Source of the DNA: Hedera helix
Taxonomy: Eukaryota; Streptophyta; Magnoliopsida; Apiales; Araliaceae
DNA length: 64,000 nt
Direction: 5' to 3'
Assembly: GCA_947179155.2 (NCBI GenBank)
Contig: OX359273.1
Coordinates: 39,454,523-39,518,522 of the forward strand
Numbering within the stretch: the stretch's first letter is position 1; every line of letters begins with the position of its first letter. Below, one piece after another: positions 33,441 through 44,145 of the stretch. The position numbers and the translations under genes were made by a program. Under the pieces are notes generated by a model. That model saw only the letters and a program-made list of their open reading frames with translations, did no database searches and was not told where the DNA came from.

Positions 33441-36375
33441 AAAATTAAGACTTTTAAAGACTTTTTTTTAAGTGTCAGATTATTTTTTTAAGTTATTTTT
33501 ATTTGCAAAAAAATATACTTGAGATTAAACTATTTATATTAATTTAACACTTCCTTGAACTATTTTATTCCATGATGAGGATTAATAGTCTTTTAAATAG
33601 TCTTATAGACTATATTTTTTTTATCATTTTTAAGACTATTTAAATGGAATTTATATAATTCCATGTAAAAATTGAGATTACTAATCCCCTCATTTTAAGC
33701 TATTAAATGACTTTATGTGACTAATAGTTCAACATTAAAGGATTAATAATCACTCATCAAATGATTAGACAGTGAAAAGTAGTATTAAATTAAGGTAAAT
33801 AATCAAATCCTAAGTATGTTTTTTACAAACAAACATAGCATTAGAGTTTGTGAATTTTAATGACTTTTAAAAACTTTTTTAAAATAACTTTTAAAGATTC
33901 CATAAAATGAGTGACAAACTTTTAAAGATTTTTTACCAACACTTTGGTATTTGCAGCTTATATTAATTGTTTAATTAGCCCATGTGTACAACCTCTCCCT
34001 CTTTTTTTTCATAAACTAGAGAAAATCTCATTATTTCATTAGATTAAACCTTCATATTATTTTACTCATTTTATGATAAATTTGAATACTCGGATACCAA
34101 TAAAACTTCAGAAATTAAAAACGCAATAACACCAAAATTAAGTTTACTTTTCATTGGACAATATATACTTTATGTATATGAGCACGTTTTTCAGTAAAAA
34201 TATTAAATTCTGTTCTTACAAAATAATATCACAAAAAAATATATGACCAAAAGTCGTATAACTTCGTACATGTGAGTAAATTGCAAATAAGTTATTAAAA
34301 ATTTACAGAATTGAACTTAGTTTGGTAGATACAAAAATCACCCATTTATGTAATTACCAAAATAAACTTATAATAATTCAAAAAATTTAAGAATTTAAAA
34401 AAAAATTGGTCACGATAAATAATTTCATAAAAAAACACGTGAGAGAAATAACAAATACAAAGATATATAGGTGAGATTCAGGGAGATAAAACCTCCTAAA
34501 AAGCCAAAACCTCATAGCCAACCAGTCAAAAAGGCTAAGAAAAAAAACCCTGATAATACATGCATGAAGGTGAGATTCTCAATATGAGATTGTGACTAAC
34601 CTGATGATATTGCGAATTAGGAGTGAAGTTTTTATATATGTGAAAGGTTAGAGCGTTATTTTTTCTTCCTTCTCACGTCTGTTTATCTTCTATCTTTCTC
34701 AAATATTTATAAGTATTTGGACATGAAATCAGACTTTGGATATGAGTTGGTATTTATACCTCTTGTTTTAAAGTTTCTCAAACTCTATCATTTGATGAAA
34801 ATATGAAAAATCTATGACTTTTTGAATACCAAAATATTTTTACAGATTTTGTAAAAGTCTCAATTCAATATTACATAACTTTTAAAGACGTTATAAAAAT
34901 TATAGTTGAATACCATTAAACTTTTTAAATGTCTTGATTGAATACAATCAAATTTTTAAAGTCTTTATAAATTCTTAAAAATCATAATTAAATACACCCC
35001 TTAAAAAGAAAAAAAAAATGACCGAAGAAATACATTAACAAATGGAGTGCAAAGTAATTTTTCAGTTATTTTCATACGATAGTATGGAATAATTTTGTTT
35101 ACTTATTTTATATAATTTTTAATAGACAATTTATAAAATTAATATTGAAAGATAGCCGATTATAATGTATTTATTTGCAAAAAAATAATAATGAAATAAA
35201 CTAAAAAACTGAGAAAATATTTAATTTAATATAAATATTACCTAATTATATAGATGTTATCAAATCATTCGTAATAAAATACAAGAGAAAAGATAATTTC
35301 ATATATTATTCCCTTTAATTCACAACAAAATCATTTGTAAAATTTCTAAAATAATTGAATATATTTTTTTTTTTATAAATAGAGTTCTTTTGTGGAATGA
35401 ATAGAGTATGCAACCCAAATAAAATGAAACATAGTCTTTTTTATATAATTATTTTCCCATTTTGGAAAAATAATTGATTTAATTTATATTTCTGCATAAT
35501 GTTATCGTAATATGTGAGCTAAAATTTGAAGAGGAAATGAAAGACGCATACCAATTGTTTGACTTGGGTCACAATCATCATTAAAATTTCAAATATCAAC
35601 CCATTACAAATCGTGCCAATTTTCTTTAAATCATATGGTAGAAAAATATTGTGTTGGTTGACATTTTTTTGTTCTGTTGATCATATATATATATATACTG
35701 TTCTTAATTTGTATCTAAAAATTGAAAAATCTCTTTCTAAAATAAATAAAATCTCTAATTTTGAGACAAATAAAGCTTCATAAGTAAGCTCTTACATAAA
35801 GGTCACACCTATTTATTATTAATGTGAGAAAAAATATCTAAAAAATATATTTTTATTTATAAAAATATTAATTCTTTAACTGCAGAGAAAAAAAATGTAT
35901 TACGTAATTTTAATAAATGTAATAATTTATTTATACTTGTAGAGAGAGGGAGAGGATTCTTAGAGTCAAAGCTAGGTGAAGAAGTGAATGCATAATAACC
36001 ATAACACAATAATATATATGTTTAAAAAAATTATTGATTAGTCGTTACTAAATACTAACACTATGGTAGAAATTAAACAAGGTACATAAATAGAATTCAT
36101 AAATATCCAAATCAAATAAAAAAAATTAATATTTTTATAAATTATTTTAATATTTTTATAAAATTAAATAAAATTTACTTGCAAAAATATGAAATTAATT
36201 TATAAAAATATAAATTCTCCAAATAAATACACCAAATTAGCTCCATCCTCTGTTCCCAGAAGACCGTGTTATTTTAGAGAGAGAATGAAAGAGTTTTTAC
36301 AGACAGACAATCATCTTTCAACCCATTTTCTCTCTCTAGATTATAATTCAGTCAGCAGCAATAAGGATGGAAGCA
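33441..36375. other. gene-free AT-rich stretch
   Basis: No coding exon supported. 33520-33841 has inverted-repeat-like phrases around AATAGTCTTTTAAATAGTC and ends in TTTACAAACAAACATAGCA, shared with 4800-4845, so it may be a MITE. 33840-33960 and 34780-34990 contain repeated ACTTTTAAAGAC variants. The remainder is simple AT-rich sequence. Confidence 0.4.
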
Positions 36376-36624
36376 TCAAAAGTGGCAGCCGCAGCAGAGG
36401 AAGAAAAAACAGAGCGTTGAGACCAGAACAATCCCCTCCAACACAGAGACAATTTTGAACAAAAAATCATCCACAACCCAATTGGGCAAGCTGAACGTCG
36501 CCGTTTTCTTCCATCGTAACCCGGAACTCCTCCTAAATCTCCTCCATGAACCACCCTTCTTGCCTAAACCCTTAAACAAGAACAACAAAACACTTTCCTT
36601 ATTACTGCCACTAGTATTCTCCAT
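36376..36624 (-). CDS. small single-span membrane protein, uncharacterised
   Basis: 82 residues from the ATG complementary to 36622-36624. The N-terminal half is basic (GKKGGSWRRFRRSSGLRWKK), followed by VVDDFLFKIVSVLEG and a hydrophobic C-terminal span ending LCFFFLCCGCHF before the stop. The basic-then-hydrophobic layout, Cys-rich end and higher GC than the flanks suggest a real gene of the small plant membrane-protein type; I cannot name a function. The upstream minus strand carries a GAGAGAGAG tract near 36640-36650, common in plant leaders. The frame also extends 19 codons upstream to 36681, but that ATG gives a low-complexity start. Plus-strand frames over the same bases look like shadows. 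Confidence 0.55.
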   Translation of the reverse strand: MENTSGSNKESVLLFLFKGLGKKGGSWRRFRRSSGLRWKKTATFSLPNWVVDDFLFKIVSVLEGIVLVSTLCFFFLCCGCHF

Positions 36625-38886
36625 GCCTCTGCTTTCTCTCTCTCTAAATTCTACTATTTTTTTCTTGTGGGTGGTTGGCACATATGGACTTGTGTTAGTA
36701 GGGTTTGGTTTTATAATAAGGAGAGCTTACAATAATTGTTCCGCGTTTTGCTGGCAGGGTCAAAAAGATGGCTAACGCGTGGGGAATTTGGAGGAGAAGA
36801 CTCTGTTTTGCTTTTTCCACTCCTTCTGTAACCGTTTTAGTCTTTGAGAGTTGGCATAGCTAGAGTGGAACAAGTGGAAAGTTGCGTGGAAGTAGAGATT
36901 TCTAAATATATACAGCCGTTGGGTGTGTGCGGGGTATTTGTTTGCTTCGTCAATACTTTATGCTTCGGAAATACTCTTTTCTTTATTTTCTACTAGTGGT
37001 TTGCCGGTTTGCCTTGACAACGTCGCCAACGGACAAAGTCCAATTGGAGAGATATCGTAGTCATGTAAAAAACTGTCAATTTATTTTGGAGTCCATCAAA
37101 TTTGTTTCGAGTTATAATTATAAAATATATTAATAAATTAAATTATAAAAAAAATTCACGTTTAAATATTTTAAAAAAAAACTTATCATTAATATGTATA
37201 AATGTAATTAGCAATTAAAAAAATAGATTTAAACGTTTGCAACTTATAGCACTTTCTAGTTCAACTTCATAATAAAGAGAATTGATACTAACGTAGCAAA
37301 ATTATTGGGACATTGACAATTATTTTTGCTGAAAATTAATTTAATTATGTTGAATGTGATGGCTGACAAGGACATGTTTGTCTAAAATAAAATGATGGTA
37401 TTATTTTCATAGTTTTAGAATTGTGCTATATATACAAACTCGGCATACAACATTGTTAAAACATAATTTCGGACTTTATATATAATGGGAGGGAATATTT
37501 TCGGTATAAATTATTTTTTGAGCGCAAAAGGAACAATATATATTTATACCATGCACGTGCATTAAAAATTGTATATTTGAGATGGAAGGATAATTCATCA
37601 TTTATCCCTTATATATTTCAAATTTTATAGGCATTTAAAATAGGCATATATCGAACAAAACTTTTTTCTTCTTTTCTTTTTTATAAAAAGGAAAAAAAGA
37701 AGAAGAATATTATTGAATGGGTTTGAAAAGCAGTAAAATCTACGTACCAGGATTATCGAAGCGTGCACTACCATAAAGAATCTAAAGATTTTGTGTGAGG
37801 TGTAGGGGAATATTGACATTTTTAAACCGACCATATACAAAATATTAATTTCAGATTTATAATAATCAACTTTCCAACAAAAAATGTTCCATAATATAGA
37901 AAAATAATACGGCAAAATATGTACAGGGAATTTTAGTTCTTTTGGCAACTTCAATACGAATTGATGCTCTTACAAAAGTCTACTAATTAAATATTAGTGC
38001 TGCAAATGGTGGAAAAAATAAATAAAATAAGAGCCCTATTTGATTTTTGTTTATGAATTTTTTTTCTTTGAATTTATTAAGGGTTATAAAGAAACAATTA
38101 AAGACATTTCTTTAGTAATAATTAACTAGTTTTTAATTATTAAAAGTTATAACTGAGAAAAAATATATGAAGAAAACTTTATATCAAAAGGAAAAAAAAA
38201 AACTTAAAAATTAAATATAACTCTAAAAAAAAATATTACATTTTGGTAGGTCTTGGAACAAGGAATGTAAATAAAAGATCTCCCTTCTTAATAATTTACA
38301 CTGATTTCGTGAAATTTATAAACTAATTATAAATTAAAAAGGTGATGGAAATTTTTTGCTTTGGAAATTACTAAATTAATTAATTTATGCATTTTAAAAT
38401 GTTGATATATATAAATTAAAGAATTTACAAATTAAATACATGCAAACTGGGCAGTGTCGACTGCCATCCAACTCTAAGCAATTCTATACTTGCATAAAGT
38501 TTTTTTTTTTTCTTTTTTTTTTTGTAATATCATTGTTAACGCCTGATCTTGTGAACTCGCCCGGGAATGTTCCGATGTGAGATGCACAGGCCAAAAGCGT
38601 TATCAATAGAGAATCAAAATAATACTGGAATAAATGAATTTTGTAAATGAGATATTGTGTACCGTAATTGTGAGCTAATGATTGTTTATGTAGTTGTTAG
38701 AATCTACGGAGTCCAATTAGAAATAGGACATCCACTTCTAAGTCAACTTATAACTCCCTTTAATACATATCGTAATATATGAGATAGTTCGATATGTATA
38801 TAAGAATTTAAACTGTTATCATAATTAATACTTTTAATTATGACATTTTGGTTGAACTTGTGATAGGCTAAGATGACATAATATTA
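36625..38886. other. gene-free stretch
   Basis: 36625-36930 is the probable promoter and leader of the small minus-strand gene. Beyond that only AT-rich sequence with short chance frames; I recognise nothing. Confidence 0.4.
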
Positions 38887-39830
38887 GGGGTGTAAACAGA
38901 TATAAATGAATATGAATACAGTAGTATCCGTATCCGAAAAATTAATTCACTATCCGTATTCAATATTCGATGGATTTTAAAAATGCTATCCGTATCCGGT
39001 ATTCAAAATAATATCCGAATACGGATAATATCCGTTTTCGTTTATTTTATTCGAATATTCGGGTATCCGGATTCGTTTATCAATCACCTAATATAAAATT
39101 CATTTAAATTATTTACAAAAAATAAAGAAAAAATTTGAATAATTATTCATAACCAATCACAATTTAAAGTTTAAATCATACATATTAATGAATAAATGTT
39201 AATTTATTTATTAATAATAAATACAACAATCAAAACTTTAAATTACAATTAAAATAATTTTTTATTATTTTTAAAATCCTAAATTCAAAATGAATGTTCT
39301 ATTTATTAATGTTTAGATGTCCATTTTATGTGTTAATTTGGATAATATTGTAGTGTGTATGAATATTTATAATTTATAATTATAAGATTTAAATGATATT
39401 TATAACACTTGTTAAATAATACAATTTAGATATATTGTAACACTATATATAACTAAAATAAGGGAAAAAATAATGAGTTTTAAAGTATAGTTCATTAATG
39501 AATGAATGTTAATTTATTTATTTTTAATAAATACAATAATCAATACTCTAAATTACAATTCAAATAAGTTTTAATTATTTTTGAAATTCTAAATTCAAAA
39601 TAAATGCTCTACTTATTAATGTTTAGATATTCATTAATAAGTAAATGTTCATTTTATATGTTAATTTAGAATAATAGTGTAATGTGTATAAATATTTATA
39701 ATCTATAATTATAACATTTGAATGATATTTATAACACTTGTTAAATGATGCATTTTAGACATATTATGACACTATATATAATTAGAATAAAGGAAAAAAA
39801 ATAATGATTTTAATGTAAGACCCCAAAATT
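38887..39830. mobile_element. hAT-like terminus followed by a tandem duplication
   Basis: TAGGGGTGTAAACAGATA near 38886 is the typical outer end of plant hAT elements, followed by subterminal ATCCGTATCCG / CGAATATTCG repeats to about 39080. I found no matching inverted end, so this is a one-ended relic. From about 39180 to 39815 a unit of roughly 315 bp occurs twice (landmarks GTTAATTTATTTATT, TTATTAATGTTTAGAT, GATATTTATAACACTTGTTAAAT, ACACTATATATAA). Confidence 0.5.
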
Positions 39831-39833
39831 ATG

Positions 39834-40472
39834 AAATACAAATTTAATTTTTCTTCATATATATATTTTTCTGAAACAGTAAGTGGTTAAATTGACAAAG
39901 TTAAAAGTTAAGACTGTTATGTGTAAATTTTATTATATCGGACAATATTCGTTTTGTCGAGAAATATTCGAGTCGTACGATGACGCCGAAATAGTCAATC
40001 ATTGGTGGACCCCACAACGGAATATTGTCGAATATAGAAAATGACATAAGTAATTTTTTTTATAAAAACAGTGTTATCACTTTTAACTGTTAAATACCGA
40101 CGATAAAAAATAGTAGCATACAGTATTTTATGTTATTTTATTGTAGCACACGGTATTCTATAGTAGCACACGGTATTGCATAGTATCTCATATTATTAAT
40201 TTGATAATATGGTTATTACATAATATTCACCAATAATTAGTAATACGCAGTATTTTGCATTATTGATTCAATAATTGTCATTATACTATATTTTATATTA
40301 TCGAGCCAATAATTGCTATTGCACTGTATTAACTCAAATAATTGTCACAATAACAAATACACAGTAAATTATATTATTAAATTAATAATTGTCAGTAACG
40401 TGTTTCTTACATTATTGTTGAATTATTATTATCACTGTTGTAACATTACCTTAATTATTGTATTATTAATGG

Positions 40473-40508
<36 letters not shown>

Positions 40509-41100
40509 GTGAATAGTTCTGTGGGGGCCACATGAATAATGAATGTGAATTGGTGAAGAATGGCAGGCAGCGTGTGCTGCCACTTTTGAATATTAGGCTG
40601 GCATGTAGTACGCCAGCAACACATCTACACAGTGCACTTCTTTCTCCTCTAAATAGCTTGCTCAGCTGAATAGAAAAATCACAGTTAAAACATAAAATTT
40701 TTCTGCAAGTATTTTGTGAGTTTTCTCTGAGAATAGTAAGGTTATTTTGAGTGTTTGTAAACCAAAAGGAGTATATGAATTTTTCAAGTAAGTATTTTAT
40801 TAAAGAGTAGTAATTGCATAAATACATATTTCACATGGTATTCACAAATCTTCCTTATAATACTCTTCTTTGAGAAGATTTATTTTAAAAAGATTTCTTA
40901 GGAAGATTTATTATTATTTTTGAAGTTATTATTTTACACTACAAAAAATTATATTATATAAATAATTTTAATAGTTCATAATATATGAGTTATCATATAC
41001 CTTGAAATATATATGCGATAATTACTAATTATATTATAAATATATAGGTTGATCAACCTCATTTTTATCAATATCTAGTCACGTGATAAGGTAAGGGATA
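39834..41100. other. possible degenerate solo LTR
   Basis: Begins GTAAGACCCCAAAATTATGA, a start phrase frequent in chromovirus-type (Ty3) LTRs. It continues with a CGAGTCGTACGATGACGCCG stretch, repeats of GTAGCACACGGTATT near 40120-40170, an (ATT)n tract at about 40468-40505, and a GC-richer part near 40560-40640. No end or TSD could be fixed; low confidence. A minus-strand frame across it is dominated by the ATT tract and is not a gene. Confidence 0.3.
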
Positions 41101-41641
41101 CTATCTTTTTAATCTTCCATTATTTAAACTTACTATAATAAGTATTGTTCGGTAAAACTTCTGAAATGATCATAATTTTCTTAATAATTTACGCTTCATT
41201 TAATATTTTTTCAATTAAACCTTCCTATTTACTTGGACCTTTTTATTGAACATCAATCGTTCTTTTGAAATATGGATCTTGAATATAGTTCTTGAATTTG
41301 AGTCCACATCATATTGACAATATACTCAAGTTTGTCATAATAATTTCATTATCATAGTACCGCTACTTAAATAACAATTATTTTTTTGGGGATAAAAATG
41401 GAACTAAAATCCGACTAGTATTTGCATTTTGCAAATGGGCTCTTTCTGTGTAAATGGAGGGAGTACTTTTTTTGAGAAACTTACATATTCAATTCTTTCA
41501 GCAAATGTTTAAGAGATGTCCTTAAGTTTTGGAAAAACAATTTTTTGTTTGCAGCATGAAAAATGATTTTAGGCAAAGATAATGTGGAGAGTTAAGAGTA
41601 GTCTGAACTGTGTGTGTGTGTGTGTATAGAAAATATTATAT

Positions 41642-41821
41642 AAGGCATACCTTAGCCAAATTTGACTTAAGGCTATTTAATAAAACGATGTAGTTTTACC
41701 CGTTAGGATTAAGTTTTCTATTTTAGGATTTTACAAAAAAAATTCTTCAGTTATAAATTTTATACAAAATTACAACATTTTATTTAAGTAGTTCTAGCCA
41801 AGTTTGACTAAGGCATGCCTT
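41642..41821. mobile_element. MITE, 180 bp
   Basis: Left end AAGGCATACCTTAGCCAAAT and the complement of the right end, AAGGCATGCCTTAGTCAAAC, are inverted repeats of about 26 bp with four differences. Non-coding. The large Ty3-type element is inserted 37 bp further on. Confidence 0.75.
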
Positions 41822-41857
41822 AAATTACATTTTTTCATATAGGTTGTGTATGCATGT

Positions 41858-42966
41858 TGATGTGATAAAAACTAGTAACTGCAAGTGCACAGTATCAAAT
41901 TGAAGAACGGGCAAATACAGGTCGAACCACAGAGACTAGTTAATTTTCAATGTATCCTTAATTTAAATTTCAGGCAAATTAGGAATAAAAATTGTGAAGA
42001 TGATTAATTAACTAACTAATGCAAAATTAAATTAATAACAAAAACTATTAATGAGAAAAACTACCTAGGAATCCGAATCCATTAAATACTAACATAATAA
42101 TTAAATTCTTCCTTTCCTTAATTAATTTCTAATTATTTTTCCTTCCCTTAAAAATAATGATTCATATAATTAATATGGGCAAGCATAGATTATGAAAATT
42201 TAAGGATTAACTATAACTCATCAAAACTTCATTGAGCAAGCATGAATTATGAAAAACTCATATATTAACAATAACCTATCAAAATCTCATAATTAATTTA
42301 GAACCAAAACGAATTATGCACGAAGGTAATTTTGAAGAAATAAACAATTAAACATTAATATCGGAACGAAAAGAATATAATATGTAATATTTAATTTCAT
42401 CTTCATCCTAGATATTAAAATTTAGCTAGACATAAAATTCATAATAAAAGAAAACAAAACTAAAACTATTAATATAAATTGCATGGAATAAATTAAAACA
42501 AATAGAACAAGAATTAAAAAGAAACTTTAATTAAACTAATAAAGACTTTTGCAATGAATGAATAACTCCCTGACACAAAATCCATGCAAAGCTACTGGAA
42601 CAAAAGTGAGAATAATATTTCCCGCCTCCTACCGAAGCTGCGGAACTAGAAAAAGAGAAAAAGAAAATAAACTATGACCTCCCCTACTCTCTAAAATAAT
42701 ACTCTTATTTATAGAGAAAATAAACTAAACCCTAATCTAATTTGAAATAGCTTGGACTCTTCTTTCCTTCTTGATTTCAACTTCTACATGGTAATATTGG
42801 AGTCCAAATAGAAATCAACTTGGAAGCTTTTAGAATCCTTTTTCAGCTCAACTTTATTTATTTCTTTATTTCCTGCAAAACAAAATAAAACTAATTAATT
42901 AAATAAAATAAACAAATAAAATAATAAAAATGGGAATATAAAAAATACAAAATTACGTGTTTATCA
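41858..42966 (-). repeat. 3' LTR of the 7.16-kb element
   Basis: 1109 bp. Minus strand starts TGATAAACACG and ends TTTTTATCACATCA. Contains TATA-like TTTATAGAG near 42710 on the plus strand (minus CTCTATAAA). Confidence 0.95.
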
Positions 42967-44145
42967 AATACCCCCATACCTAGCTTTTACTCGTCATCGA
43001 GTGAAACAAAAACAAAAAGGAAACAAAATCAAAATAAAATCTAAACTACCCCATTTTCGTAGGAAACACGATTGCACTTAGCATGTGCAATAAGCCTTTA
43101 AAACCCCAAGGTTAACCCAAGTGGACGAGTTGTGTCTCGTGAGGGTTTGCAGTGAATATACCCACAAAATTCAAAAAATAAAAATCTTTTTGAGTTTAAC
43201 CAATTATGAAATTGAAAGAAAACTTCTAAGTATTCATGGGCATTACACATAAATAAGATCAAATTCAAAATCACACTTTCACCTTATCAAAAATCTTCCA
43301 TCTTCATTCTAAATACCATCCTTCATAAAATTAATTCCATGTGATGCATGTATGTGTATGTGATGTAACTCTTAGTAGGGACTTTTACCGTGAAATCAAG
43401 GAAACTCAAATTTTTCTTTTTCTATTTTTTTATTCTTGACTTGTGCAATGTCTATTTTTCTTAGGCTTTTCAGAGTTACCCATTTAACGAGCGTTTGACC
43501 AATGACTCCCAAACCAGTTGGCTTTAGGGCACTAGGTGTAAAGACACCCCTAAGGGTTTACTAACTCGAGTAACAAAGGCCACAAAAATCAGACTAGTCA
43601 AATTACTTATATCCATTATACTTTTCAGTTTGAATTTTCTTTTATTCAATGGATATTGAATCAATATTTATTATTTTTTAACTCTTTTTTTCTTTTTCTT
43701 ACAACGAGTGCGTTTTACGCTCCATCTCGTTGATTCTTTTTCCTATTTTTTTTTACACCGAGTGCGTTTTACGCTCCATCTCGTTGCAATATTATTTTTT
43801 TTCTTCTAATTTTTTTCTTGAAATTACTTGACTCATAGTTTATATCCCACAACTAAGAATTAGTGCGAACGTGAAGTGCAAAAATGCATATGAATTATAA
43901 TTTTATTCAAGATGGCATTTCAAACTAGGACTTTGTATTATATCAAAGGTTCAAGCATTCTAAATCTTTTAATCCCACTCAAAAAATTTACTCCACAGAC
44001 ACTTATTAGAATTAATCCAATTCATAAAAAGTCAAACAAATTTCATTTTTGTTTAATGTAAAAAGAATTAGTTTCCTAAAAAATAAAATAAAATACATAA
44101 ATAAAAATGTTAAATTCCCCCCCATACCTAAATCATGCATTGTCC
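42967..44145 (-). other. 3' internal region of the Ty3-type element
   Basis: Non-coding region between protease and the 3' LTR where RT and integrase would be expected. Two features stand out: a second purine tract (minus GGTATGGGGGGGAATTT, plus 44115-44131) resembling the one at the LTR, and a hairpin-forming motif in two copies at 43702-43732 and 43756-43786. Confidence 0.7.
43702..43786. repeat. two copies of a 31-bp hairpin motif
   Basis: 43702-43732 and 43756-43786 share GAGTGCGTTTTACGCTCC and then ATCTCGTTG. In the first copy CAACGAG pairs with CTCGTTG around an inner GCGT/ACGC pair, giving a nested stem. The second copy has one mismatch in the outer stem. Poly-T stretches separate them. 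Confidence 0.85.

Noticed and set aside
40432..40827. Minus-strand frame of 131 codons
   Set aside because: A large part is the translation of an (ATT)n tract (poly-Ile), and the rest lacks any known motif.
41863..42966. Shorter LTR definition starting TGATAAA at 41863 and 47914
   Set aside because: That definition gives unequal flanks (TGATG and CATGT). Starting at TGATGTGATAAA gives equal 1109-bp LTRs and a perfect CATGT duplication.
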